Shown: piece after piece, positions 53,850-64,000 of the stretch
Layout of the letters: each line of letters begins with the position of its first letter
Numbering within the stretch: the first letter of the stretch is position 1
DNA from: Ilex aquifolium
Lineage: Eukaryota > Streptophyta > Magnoliopsida > Aquifoliales > Aquifoliaceae
Assembly: GCA_951799425.1 (NCBI GenBank)
Contig: OX637397.1
Span: 14,344,064-14,408,063 of the forward strand
Reading direction: 5' to 3'
DNA: 64,000 bases
The notes under the pieces: model-generated
What the model was told of the DNA's origin: nothing
What the model saw: only the letters and a program-made list of their open reading frames with translations
Databases searched by the model: none
Translations under genes and position numbers: made by a program

Positions 53850-54259
53850 TCACAATAAAGTTTTACCACATGGTAGCTAAGAAAACAAGTGGAGATCTAC
53901 CTAACCAAAGTAAAGTAAAGAATGTATTCATTATATACTTTGCTTGAAGCTATAGTCGTAGTTTCAAACAACTATATTATTGATTTCACATTGTCCAAAA
54001 CTTAATCAACTCGTTAGATACTGGACAAAAAAAGACCGCATGCCCACCACGATGCCTCCTCATACTATAATAATTGTTTTCACATTGTACATTTAACGAT
54101 GCTAGTTGTTCCCTTATCGTGATCATTTTGCTTCTGGAAGCCAACAACTATTTGCTGAGAGTAATAAGAAAGCAACTAAGATAGTTGAAGTGTATAAGAA
54201 AAAATTGAGATTAGAGAGGGTGAAATGAAACTAGGGCAGTAGTTTGAGGAGTAAAGTGT
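53850..54259 (-). repeat. Dispersed repeat R1, copy D
   Basis: On the minus strand it matches copy A (22415-22960), including ACTATTGCCCTAGTTTCAT-type sequence, GAGGCATC, TCTAACGAGTTGATTAAG and ACCTAACC words. The CACTA element sits in it: the sequence AGTAAAGTGT before and TGTAATTTG after the element join to the uninterrupted form seen near 22418-22440. Confidence 0.7.
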
Positions 54260-54796
54260 CACTACAAGAAATTGTACTTTTAGCCGCTAGATTTAAATTG
54301 CAGCTAAAAACGTTGTCACTAAATATATATCTTTAATGACAAAAAATTATTATTGTCACTGAAGATATGATATTCAAATTATTTAGTGATTACAATTATT
54401 TATCGCCACTAAAGATATATAACTAGTGGTGAAAAATTATTATTGTCACTGAAGATATGACAATGAATGTAGTTAGTGATAATTTGAATGTTGCGGCAAA
54501 AAACACATCATTAATTGATCACTAATTCTAAATATTTAGTGACAACAATATAAATTTAGTCACTAATTAAATTTAAATTTTTAGTCAAAAAATAATTATT
54601 GTCACTATATATAATATAATAAATTTAATGAGTGACAGTTTTATTGTCATGGCTAAGCTAACTATTTGTCATTAATTCTTGATGGAAAAATAATTTAGTG
54701 GCAACAATTTATTTTCATCACGAATAATCTAGATAAACAATTATTTTTAGTCACTACACTTTTTTTACTGCAGCTGATTCTCAGCACTCACATATA

Positions 54797-54843
<47 letters not shown>

Positions 54844-54848
54844 TGGCC

Positions 54849-54894
<46 letters not shown>
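54797..54894. repeat. (CT)n(CA)n and (CT)n microsatellites
   Basis: CT repeats at about 54797-54822, CA repeats to 54842, then CT repeats from 54851 to 54894. They lie just inside the subterminal region; plant promoters and 5' leaders often carry such CT tracts, so a leader of an internal transcript is possible. Confidence 0.9.
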
Positions 54895-54896
<2 letters not shown>

Positions 54897-56583
54897 GACC
54901 TCCCGACCTCTATCTCACACACGAGCTCAGTGATCGGCTAGGGCACAAAGCCTTATCTGTATCAACCTCTCGGTGATTGCAGACCAGATCTGAAGAAGAC
55001 GAAGCTATTAATTTGTGTTTTGCAGAGAAAATCTAGATAAACAATTAGTAAGCTCCTCTCTCTACTCTCTGTTTTGCTTCTCTGTTCTCTATAGAGCATT
55101 GATTTGTGTCTTTTGTGTTTGTTTTTCTGCAACCAGATTCCTTTACCATTTTTCTAATTGTTTCAGTAAATTAGCTAAACAGATGACTATTTTGATGAAA
55201 TCAGTTGATGCCTTTGTTTCTTTATTGTTCCAATCTGTTGTTATTCAGTTTGATTTCTAGTTTATCGACATAAAGTTTATTACTAACTAGATTTTGTATT
55301 TTTAGGAGAATAAACATTCAGAGTGCTAACATATCTTGATCCATTGGACAAGTAAACTGATGCATTAGATTTTAGATGTACAAATCAAGTATTTACAATT
55401 TCTCAAACAATACACCATTCTTGGAAGATATCCCAAATTTACCATTTTTAAGGTATTCAATCGAAGAACTTACAAGCTTTAATATCATTGAGTTAGAATT
55501 GTGATATGGTGATGGGTCCTGCATAGGTAGTTATGAAATTTAAATGGTAAATACACACTGATATCAATGCAATTTGACTACTTCTCAAATAAGTTTTCCT
55601 TATTTCTTCTTGTTTTTTTGTGGCTGGGATGGCCAAGAAAATTATGCATGGAGTGTTGCCTATGGGCGTGGACGTCACTGATATGAAGGATGCTATAATT
55701 TTTGCTCTACATCAAACAGTGCAGTTTGTCATTCTTAGAAGGGGATTCTATTAAGCTCTGGCTTGGAATTAGGGCCTAGAGGTCATGGGCTGATGTTAGG
55801 GGCATCTGGAATGATGAGTCCAATTGTGTATTATATATAGCTTAGAGTTAGAGTTCATGGATTAATGTTTTCTTTTTTGTTACTATGATTCCTTTTCTGA
55901 TTAGTTATGGAAATAGAGTATCAATTCTTTTTTGTGATTGCATAATACTTTGCAGGTTGCTTCAATGCTGCCGTAGGAGGCGTTTACTGTGGTTAGAAAA
56001 TCATTTGATCCGAGAAAGGTATATCCGCATCTTACTTGTCCTGTGTTGATTGACTTGTATCCTTAGGTTCGGACTTGTGGTGATTGCCTCTATTGCCGTA
56101 CTGACATATTGGTAGATAGAAGGTGAGCAGCAAGAGAGCCATAGTAATCCTTTATTGAGGTATTTCCGTGAGCCGGGTTTTCTGTGTGCTCTAGTTTTGG
56201 GATTTTGACCAGATAGTGCAGATGTTTTGTGCCTTAAACTTGTGCTCTTTCTGTGCTTTTGTTCTAAAAGAGGGCATGATCTAACATTACTGACGTTTTA
56301 CTGTCTGTTGACTTGTCATTATATCTCGGGGTGAATGTTTCCCTGGCTTGGTTTTTTCTTGCTTGTGGCACTTCAGAAAAATAGGGTAGAGACAAAATGT
56401 AGTTGCTATCGTGCTCTTCCTTCTGCATCGTAGCCTTTTCTTCTCTTCCATTTGAAAATTACGATTAATTGTCTATGACTATGAGAATGGTTGTACGTGC
56501 ATTAAAATTGGTTCGTATTAAAATTGGTTTTTGTTAATTTACTACAGGGATTCCTCTTATTCTTCGGGATAGGGTAGGGACAC
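54895..56583 (+). other. CACTA interior with exon-like segments
   Basis: Two short segments bounded by plausible splice sites are visible: near 55960-56020 (TTTGCAG before GTTGCTTCAATG, GTATAT after) and near 56067-56121 (CCTTAG before GTTCGGACTTG, GTGAGC after), the latter reading RTCGDCLYCRTDILVDRR. A further open stretch at about 55620-55745 reads GMAKKIMHGVLPMGVDVTDM. I do not recognise these; they may be pieces of one or more host genes. The hydrophobic ORF at 55015-55260 has no domain. Confidence 0.4.
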
Positions 56584-56790
56584 ATGGATAAGACTTGGAT
56601 GGGGATTAGGGATAGACGACGCCCTGAATACCGTGAAGGAGTTAAACAATTCATGGAGTTCGTTTTTGCCAATACTGGGAAAATGATACGTTGTCCATGT
56701 GTTAAATGCAATAACGTTTATTTTCATACTCATGACAAAAGATCCAATAACTTGTCAAAAAATGAATATGTAGTTGAGACTTGTCATTGA
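56584..56790 (+). pseudogene. CACTA transposase-associated domain, truncated
   Basis: 68 residues starting MDKTWM, followed by RPEYREGVKQFMEF and KMIRCPCVKCNNVYF, then a few unrelated residues. This is the N-terminal transposase-associated domain of plant CACTA (En/Spm) Tnp2-type transposases, with W5 and the CPCxxC cysteines present. The catalytic transposase that should follow is absent. The ATG context and the domain start coincide, so the start is probably the original one. Confidence 0.75.
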
Positions 56791-56989
56791 TGATGTTTTG
56801 TTGTGTAAATTGAGAACAAGCTGTAAAGAATGATGCCAAACGGGCTCTTAGATTTTTGAGAGATTTTTCAACACCATTGTTGAATAGGAAGAAGAATAAA
56901 TGACTTTATGATCTGTAATTGATAATTTTTTTTGATGGGTTTTCTTTTTAACTATGTTTGATGGGTTTGTTGATTTGGGTTATTTGCAG

Positions 56990-57108
56990 AAAGTTTGGTT
57001 GGATAAGACTACCGGAGGAATTTGTTTGTCAATTTCGTTAAATGGGTTGGCAATAACAGGAATTGATAATAGGAGATATTGGAGACGAATTACAACTGAG
57101 GAATCAAG
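56990..57108 (+). pseudogene. Captured exon of a PP2-A-type F-box/lectin gene
   Basis: A 119-base open segment lies between a good acceptor (TTTGCAG, to 56989) and a good donor (GTGAGT from 57109). It reads KVWLDKTTGGICLSISLNGL and AITGIDNRRYWRRITTEESR. From memory, the 'W-D-K-TG-x-C-x-S-x-S-NGL-x-ITGI-D-x-RYW' pattern is that of phloem protein 2 (PP2-A13/A15-like) F-box proteins of plants. The neighbouring exons, the F-box and the C-terminus of PP2, are not seen, so this is an isolated captured fragment. The reading has no stop. Confidence 0.6.
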
Positions 57109-57449
57109 GTGAGTAACTGCAAACGTTGTTTTGTTTATGTTTTGGATTTAATGAAACCGAGAGTTGTATTTCTTTTATGCACGAAGTTTAGATTGGCTGA
57201 TCAAATTCAACTGTTCAGGGCATTTCTTGGTTAAAATCCTCCTAAAGGATGTCATTTGTTTACATTCTGTCTTTTCCTGTGTAGTGTATGATTCTTTGTA
57301 TGTGATGCTGCAATTAACTATACCAATTAACTATATACATCTGTCCCCAAATGGTAGCTGTTGTACATATCTTGTTATGTCGTAGGCTTAAATTAACATG
57401 CCCTGCATGTGGTTTTGTGGTTGAAGCCTGTAATTGAGCCTTAGGAGGT

Positions 57450-57556
57450 AAAATCTTGATTACTGCAATTGGGTTTGAACTAATTCCCAATTTGGTTTGA
57501 ACTAAATCTTGATTACTGCAGTTGGGTTTGAACTAAATCTTGATTACTGCAGTTGC
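57450..57556. repeat. Minisatellite of about 31 bases
   Basis: TTTGAACTAAATCTTGATTA with CTGCAGTTGGG recurs two to three times in tandem, the first copy imperfect. Confidence 0.75.
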
Positions 57557-57559
57557 CAT

Positions 57560-57800
57560 GGAATATCACAATTCCTGCTGAAAACTTGGAATGCTGTTTT
57601 CTTCAGCTGCATCATCTTCAGGATTTACAGGGGAGAAATCATGAACGAAAAGATGCCATGGAATTCTATCAATAGTGTTTGCTATTAGCTGAAGATTGTA
57701 AGGCTTGTTCTTCTGCCAAAGGTTTGGAACCAAACCCTTTCCATTGAATAGGGGAAGTGCACCATGCAACAGTTGAAATTTTATAGATGATGAATGGAAG
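57560..57800 (-). pseudogene. Unidentified captured coding fragment
   Basis: A minus-strand reading of about 75 residues with balanced composition, e.g. LLHGALPLFNGKGLVPNLWQ, PYNLQLIANTIDRIPWHLFV and NPEDDAAEENSIPSF. It looks like coding sequence (no low-complexity, codon use unlike its AT-rich surroundings), ends at a TGA near 57566 and lacks a real start. I do not recognise the family. Its orientation is opposite to the PP2-like exon, which argues for a separate capture. Confidence 0.4.
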
Positions 57801-58720
57801 GTATGGTTTGTTGATCAAGTTGGAGGAGCTGGAGGTTTTATTGCCTTTTGGGTTTAATTTGTAGGTGTTGTGAGTACAACATGCTTTTGGAATTTGTTTA
57901 TTTGGTTGTTCTTATGAACAAAATTTACAGAGATCATAGAAATTAGAATCCTATTGCATACTTCCTTTTGCTTTGTTCTGTTTGCTTTTCTATTTATGTG
58001 TTTTTTGAGTTTCTTTTTTTCTTTGTAAATCTGTTAGATTTTTGTGGTTTGGGAATATGTGACTTTTTTTTTTTGTTGAGATATGTGTGTGTAGAAAGTA
58101 GAGAAGTATGTTCTTTCAACACCTTTCCATCTATATTTCTGTGACATTCTAGTTTTGCAGCACAAATACAAAACAGAAAATAGATAATTGATTATATATA
58201 TAGCCTCGTCTATATATTGAAAACAGAATATCTGGAAGCAGACTATGTTGTAGTCCTAAATACTGTATGCTTTTTTTAGTGTATAGATATGTGATCATGA
58301 TTGTTCCTGTGTGCGTTAAGATTAGTTAAAACCTGCTATTTTGGTAAAGAGCATAGAGTTTTAGATAATATTATGGTATGGCATAGAGCATAGAGTTGCT
58401 ATTTTGGTATGGCAACTGCAAGCAACTTATCTTGGAAGTACTGCAGATACTTCTATGTACTGCAAAGGATGAGGAAGATGGTGAGTTCTGATTAAGGGCC
58501 AGAGACTGAGCTTGAGGGTCAGCAAATGCAGCGGATGTATAGGAATTTTTTTAGCTGCTTTGATTGGTTCTTGTAACAGTTTTTCTGTTTTTCCTGTTAA
58601 AACAGTTCCTGTTTTTTTATTCTTGTAAATTTTGATTTATTCAATAAATTTCTTCTGTTTTTTTAAAAAATATATATATATATTATGCGATAGGTTTCTT
58701 TGTTCATTTTAATGTATTAA
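57801..58720 (+). other. CACTA interior, no coding seen
   Basis: T-rich, with a GGTATGGCA/CATAGAGCATAGAGTT duplication near 58350-58420 and a 3'-UTR-like stretch near 58600-58670. No domain. Confidence 0.35.
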
Positions 58721-59129
58721 TTAGTAACGACAATAAGTTGTCAAAAAATCATGTTTTAAATTTTAGTGGTGATTTTAATTATGGGTAAAATGTATATTTT
58801 TAGCCGCAATTAATTGTTGTCACTAAAAGACAGGTTTTAATCGGACTTTTAGCGGTGATATAGTATATTTTAGTGGCAAAATTTAGTTTACTTGCTACAA
58901 TAATTATGGCGGCTAAAAATTTCATATTTAGTGGCATTTTTCATGGTGCGGCTAAAAAATTTACTTTTAGTGGCAATAATTAAATGTCATAGCTAAATGA
59001 TTTAGCCACACACATATTGCCGCGGCCTAGTAGCAATAAAAATATTGTCACTAAAATATATAGTGACAATTTTTATGCATTTAGCCACAATAATTTTCAC
59101 GGCTAAAAGACCAATTTTTTGTAGTGTGT

Positions 59130-60519
59130 AATTTGAGCATGGATATACCTTATGTGGTCACTTCATATATCACCCATGGAAAATTACAAATGACAAAACG
59201 ATGCAATATTTTCGCTGACCCTAATCGAATGCCCGGAAGGGTGAACTCTTGCCTTCGACAATCATTGACACTTGAAATCTTTGATAGTAGAAAATTGAGA
59301 AAATTTAGGGGTGACCCACTGTAGGCTAGGCCGATTTGGGGGAATCATACCTATTCAAAAAGGCTGTCTTTTATGCTAATTATGTACATCTTTGTTTGTG
59401 GTAATTATACATTGTTCATGCTAAGAAAAAATTTAATTGTCGTTCGAATGGATGGGTATTTATGTGTGCAGGTGGGTGGGACTTTTTTATGGTATTTATT
59501 TGTTTGGTTCTTATGATGTACAAAAGTGGATTTATGTACCACTTGTTGAGTAATTAATATAGGTAATAAATGCAGTAAATATAAAGATTAAATCAACATA
59601 AGCAACACATAGATATAGAGTGGTTCGGTCAATGTGAGTTGTCTCTCTTAGATATGATGTGATATGTCCCTCTCATGTGTAGATGACTTACAATTTGTAG
59701 GCACAAAGCATTAGTTGAGACAGTGACGTAAAGGGATAGGTGACTAATCTATCGAGGAGGATAGCTACAGTTGAGGATGGGCACTACTTTGAAGTAATGG
59801 TTATCCCGATAGTTGTTCTCCCACGTGTGTTAATTCTTTCTGGACTCTTGAGTTGAGGTCTTGAGCTAGGTCTGGTATGCCTTTTGATAGTTTGGGCTCA
59901 ACCCATGAAGTGGGTACAAAGCCTAGTCTAAATCTGGGCTTGTCAGGTTCAACAATCAGGGGTATCTGAGACAACTTATGTGCACATTGACTAATACCCT
60001 TCTCGGTCTAGCCAAAAGCAGGTCAACCACACCGGAACTAGAATATTTATGAGAGATAAATTATTTATCCCTACTACCAAGGGGTTGTCAAGATTTAAAG
60101 TCAATACATCTAGATTTATAACTCGGCTCTGTTACCACTTAAACTAGCCCTTACATTTTAATCCAATAACTACAATGTATTAAGTCTCCAAATTAAATCC
60201 CTAAAATAAATACAAATAGTATTACCATAAAATTTCATGTTTTATTTGGGTTAGATAATTGCTTAACTATAGTTTTAAAGTGCACAAAAATAATCATAAA
60301 ATAGAGTAAGTTTTAACTTTCACACATTACTACTTTTTTAACAAAAAAATATTTTGTTGGCAAACTAAATTTAAATTCTTTTTCTTTTTCTTTTTGATAG
60401 GTAAAAAGTTTAATTAACATTTAGACATCATATTCAACTTTGATTATTTGCGTGTAAGGATTTTGGATTCAAAAATTCAATTAGTATTTTTGCATTTAAA
60501 AAAAAAAAAATTTCAAAAG
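59130..60519. other. Spacer with a degenerate reverse primer-site motif
   Basis: GGCTCTGTTACCACTT near 60124-60139 resembles the inverted tRNA-Met primer site (GCTCTGATACCA), and TAGAGTGGTTCGGTCAATGTG near 59618-59638 is a word often seen in plant LTR elements, so a worn minus-strand LTR element may lie here. LTRs were not found. The ORF at 59124-59324 has no recognised domain. Confidence 0.3.
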
Positions 60520-60712
60520 AGTTATTGCAACAGTGATAAAAATACTCATAATAGTGATAAAAATCTCACAAATATGGTAAATTTCCCACAAAATTAGTAA
60601 AAAAAAATTATAAAATAACCCAAAAAATTTATAAAAATACTCATTAAAGTAATAAAATTTAGAGTTACGATGCTAAAAAAAAAAATTCGACACTATAGTC
60701 AAGTCCTTGAAA
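60520..60712. mobile_element. Hairpin MITE, family H, copy 2 (inverted, partial)
   Basis: GCAACAGTGATAAAAATACT and AATAGTGATAAAAATCTCAC match the right arm of copy 1 (20433-20470), and TTCGACACTATAGTCAAGTC near 60685-60706 is the inverted form of its edge near 20178. Confidence 0.55.
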
Positions 60713-61164
60713 CTCAAAACTATCTCACAACAAAAAGAATGGAATAAATTTATATCTCTGAATTATAATAGATAAAAATTAGCTCAATTTCGATCATTTT
60801 GATATCTACAATAATAGGACGGAAAAAGGAGTTGAATTCCACGTGTTTCATTTTATGGTCGGTTATCAGTTGATACATTGTACCGTTTGTTACACTTTTC
60901 AGCCAAACTGAAACTATTCAGCCCTTTGATTGTCATCATAAAGTTTCAACAAGTAGGTACGAGTTCTAACAATAAAGATCGGTTTTGATTGTTACTGCTG
61001 AAAGACATGAAAACCCCGTTCTCACGAAAGCATGCCTATCCAATTATGATTTGACTACGGTACATCCCAAAAATTAAAAAAAAAAGTTTGGTATAAACAT
61101 CTAAATTTAATTATTTTAAATAGTGTTTTACAATTTTTTGGATCATTTTACAATCAATTTTGTG

Positions 61165-61290
61165 GTTGGTTTATCACTTTAACCACATTTGTAGATGTTT
61201 TTATTACTGTTGTGATAACTATTTTTATTATTTTTTTTTATTATAATGGTGATAAAAATATCCATAAATATGATAAATGAGGGTATAATA

Positions 61291-61381
<91 letters not shown>

Positions 61382-61395
61382 TACCATATATGGTC
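61165..61395. mobile_element. Hairpin MITE, family H, copy 3, with long (AT)n
   Basis: GATGTTTTTATTACTGTTGT and TAATGGTGATAAAAATATCC form the worn hairpin of the family. 61293-61378 is about 43 AT units next to it. The Tyr-Ile repeat ORF here is only the microsatellite read in frame. Confidence 0.6.
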
Positions 61396-62449
61396 AAACC
61401 CATCCAATTGAATTAGGGATAATATTCCGGTGACAAATAAAAAGTATGATATTATAATTGATTGAGATAATTTTTAATATATCATTTCATATTATGATGG
61501 AGTACAAATTACTTCAATCACTAATAACTTTATTCTCATAATTTCTAATTTGATTTTTAAAAAACGTAATTTTTATGATCGATCATAATATTTTAGAATT
61601 AATCATATAATTTATAATTATAACTTACATACCAAAAAGTTATAACTTCATTTTAAAAAATTATAACTTTCAATACAATATAAAAAATACAAAAAAAAAT
61701 TATAATTTAACATTAAAAATTTATAATTTTTAATATTGTGCCAAATTAGAGATATGATATATAGAGTCAAAGAAAATCCATCAACATCTAGGTAGTGATA
61801 CGATATAAGTCAAAGAAGTCAATCGATATCCAGGTTATGTGGATAAATATAAATAATGATAAATATAGATGATATTGATCTTTATCTTATGTATTACTCA
61901 TCCTATAAATAGGGTTAAACTCAATGTAATGAAGGATCATTGAATAATACATCAAATATAAGTGTTGAGGTTTTAATCTATGGATATAAACACGATTTAT
62001 CAAACCACGTAATTTTTAGTATTTTATTTTTCTTTCCTTTTCCTATCTCTAATATCTCTGTGATTATAAATCTATACAGTATAGTAGTCTTCCAATCCAT
62101 ATTGGCCAAAGAATTGAATGGATTGTCATATTATACTTAGTAAGGCTCGTTTAGAACCCATATACATGGTAGAACGTCACCTCCCAATTGTTAGTTGTTT
62201 AAACAGAGGACAGATATTTATATAGTGGGAGCACCTTCTAACTTATTCATGAATTAAAATCATAATATTAAAACTTAAAATTATTTTATCTCAAATGTTT
62301 TTATCCCTTGGTACAAGAAAAACAATCAATTGAAAGAATATGTATTTGAAAATGTAATTTAAAGCAATCAAATTTCATGTACAAGCATCCAATTAAATAC
62401 AACCAATTTACCTTTAAAAACACACAAACTTAAATTTCGAGAGGTTTGT
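61396..62449. other. AT-rich spacer with a TATA-like region
   Basis: CATCCTATAAATAGGG near 61909-61924 resembles the context at 25404-25422; a decayed LTR is possible. The ORF at 61940-62140 has no domain. Confidence 0.3.
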
Positions 62450-63731
62450 AAATCACAAAAGGAGGGAGGGTTGGATATCAAGAGATTAAGAGATTGGAAC
62501 TTTGCACTGCTTCTAAACGTTGATAAGAAAAACCTTTAGGTGCAATGGATACACTCACACCACCTTAGGCGTAAAAGCGTTTGAGAGGCTAATATACCCC
62601 ATTCTTGCACTTGGAATTGGTCAAAGGGGTCCCTTTGATTTTGGTTTGCAGTGAAAGAACCATCCTACAGTCAAAACTTCATAAGAACTCAAAGGTTAGT
62701 AAAATTATTGAAAGTATTGGGACACCACGTATGAGAGAATTAAACATCGAATAAGAAAGAAGTTTAAAAAGTTTTAATATATCTTGAATAATTTTATTAT
62801 TTACCAAATCAAATAAAAAATAAATTGAAAGAGTTCTAATATACTACCATGAATATGTATATTAGACATTTGATTATAAACATATAGATCAAGTTGTATC
62901 TGAACTTATTCGGGTTACAATATTTTATCTCTATAAATAAAGTTAAGTATGATGTAATCAGTTACCAGAGTGTATCAGATTTTCAGTGAACAAGTGGACA
63001 TGGCCACACAAATCTGAGGAGCTGTTGGATATTGCTAACACTGCCTAGTTATGTTCCTAACCAAGCTATTGGGAGGACATGACCACACTTTTTCTGTTTG
63101 GAATGCCATTGATATAAATTGATTTGATTCCACCAAGCAATCCCTAGAATGAGTCTAATGCTTTGGTTTGGTATAAAAGGCAGATTAAGTACTAGGAATA
63201 GAATGTAATTATTAGCAGCTCATAGGGGATCCGAATGCGTATAATGTAGAGAGGACGTTGAAAGCCACTCTCGTGTATTTATACAATGGTCTTGCAGCTA
63301 CAATCATTGATAGTGGTGTTATCAAAACTGAGTCTTGCAGCTACAATCTACTACCTTTGGAGGGAGAGAAATAATCAAAGCATTCCCAATGAACCCGCAG
63401 TCCTGCAAACATGGAACTCCGAAGCTTCTGCTTATAATGAAAAAAGTTCCTTTGATTGTAAAGGGTCTGTGCTGAGGGACTTGGATAGAAGTTTTGGCTC
63501 AAGGCCTCCACTTCCTTCTAAATTCTATCCCTTGGGACCTATCATTTGCATTCCAATTGTTTTTTGTTCTAACATGGCAACTGTACTTACCTCATGGCAT
63601 GTTTTATCTTTTGTTTTAGACATGATTATTGGGAATGCACCATGTTATTTTTTGTAAGGATCATCCCTTTACTTGTATACTCACCTTTATTTTTTATCAA
63701 TAGAAATTTTTACCTTCCGAAAAAAAAAAAA
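62450..63731 (+). mobile_element. LINE 3: worn 3' part of a LINE, with poly(A)
   Basis: Plus-strand readings in broken frames follow LINE ORF2 after the polymerase: EGGLDIKRLRDWN, QWIHSHHLRRKS and IPHSCTWNW (62460-62640), then, after an AT-rich interruption at about 62690-62990, WPHKSEELLDIANTLPSYVP (63000-63060), a VESHS segment (about 63250-63275) and KLSLAATIYYLWRERNN (within 63286-63657). The 3' end reads TTACCTTCCG and A11 at 63721-63731. The hairpin word of the family lies at 63487-63516. Confidence 0.75.
62690..62995. other. AT-rich insertion in LINE 3, TATA-containing
   Basis: Interrupts the LINE reading. TCTATAAATAAAG at about 62930-62942 is TATA-like. It could be a solo LTR or another element; ends are unclear. 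Confidence 0.3.
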
Positions 63732-64000
63732 TTATCCATCACCAGCTAAATGTGGAATTTAATTATATAATTGCAAATCTATATGAACCTCCTTGAAATC
63801 ATACCAAACTAACAAAATTTAAGTATTTTCGTATTAGATATTAGAAAACTCCTAGTTTTGATATTAGAAAATTTCAAAACTGATTTCAGTTCATATTTAA
63901 AAATAGTAAAAAAAACAGGAGACAAAACAAAGGGGAGAAAGAATGCACCGACTATGAGAGCAAAGTCAATGAAGATAACCAAATAACAATAATCAAAAAC
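63732..64000. other. AT-rich end of window
   Basis: No features seen after the LINE 3 poly(A). Confidence 0.4.

Larger units (their letters stand above)
54260..59126 (+). mobile_element. CACTA transposon with captured sequence
   Basis: The ends CACTACAAGAAATTG and, inverted, CACTACAAAAAATTG match at 14 of 15 positions. Subterminal regions (54265-54780 and 58720-59110) are full of TAGTGAC/TAGCCGC-type words in both orientations, where the transposase would bind. Inside are (CT)n/(CA)n tracts, a short transposase-associated domain (56584-56790), an exon-like piece of a PP2-type gene (56990-57108) and other exon-like pieces. The main Tnp2 transposase is missing, so it is non-autonomous. 4867 bases. 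Confidence 0.9.
54257..59129. repeat. CACTA target-site duplication TGT
   Basis: TGT at 54257-54259 and at 59127-59129 directly border the CACTA termini; three bases is the rule for this superfamily. Confidence 0.8.

Noticed and set aside
61179..61403. ORF with a Tyr-Ile repeat
   Set aside because: It is the (AT)n microsatellite translated.
1..64000. CRISPR arrays, tRNA, rRNA or bacterial-type operons
   Set aside because: None seen; the tandem repeats present have no spacer structure and the content is plant nuclear.

Overview
The window looks like intergenic, heterochromatin-like DNA from a flowering plant, probably a woody eudicot. It is AT-rich and packed with nested and decayed transposons: Ty3/gypsy, Ty1/copia, L1-type LINEs with and without a terminal RNase H, a Helitron, CACTA, hAT, PIF/Harbinger, a TRIM, SINE-like pieces and several MITE families. 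I see no intact host gene, tRNA, rRNA or CRISPR array. The species cannot be named from the sequence alone.

Layout. 1-16735: a decayed Ty3/gypsy element of Tat type on the minus strand (integrase, extra RNase H, RNase H, reverse transcriptase, protease, gag from left to right). Its reverse transcriptase is split by a young tandem LTR element at 3191-13331 with the structure LTR-internal-LTR-internal-LTR, an exact 4422-base period and a single GTAGG target duplication outside. Each internal unit carries one 272-residue ORF with a gag zinc knuckle and no enzymes, so it is non-autonomous. 16736-28140: low-complexity arrays (a GACCCN-like array and a CCN array), MITEs, a dispersed repeat family called R1 here, LINE 3' UTR scraps, a PIF/Harbinger-like element and a SINE-like piece. 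28144-28520: a TRIM. 30161-32400: a 5'-truncated LINE with terminal RNase H, carrying a nested 974-base Helitron in its 3' UTR. 33092-34463: a SINE-like copy and a hAT-like element. 35330-38225: three direct units of about 458 bases, an inverted fourth unit and a CACTA end.

38587-44850: a nearly full-length L1-type LINE on the minus strand, with ORF1 and ORF2 overlapping by ATGA and each broken by few lesions. 45234-45796: a hAT-type MITE with a perfect 8-base duplication. 46780-53240: a second, internally deleted LINE whose 3' UTR is split by a copia element (46952-51687, GGAGG duplication). 54260-59126: a CACTA element with TGT duplication, inserted in an R1 copy. It keeps a transposase-associated domain plus fragments that look captured from host genes, including an exon of a PP2-type F-box protein. 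60500-61395: two more copies of a hairpin MITE family and a long (AT)n tract. 62450-63731: a third LINE remnant ending in poly(A).

The nesting gives a relative history: gypsy before the tandem LTR element, LINE 2 before copia, the RNase H LINE before the Helitron, R1 before CACTA. All matches to families are from motifs read by eye, without a database search.
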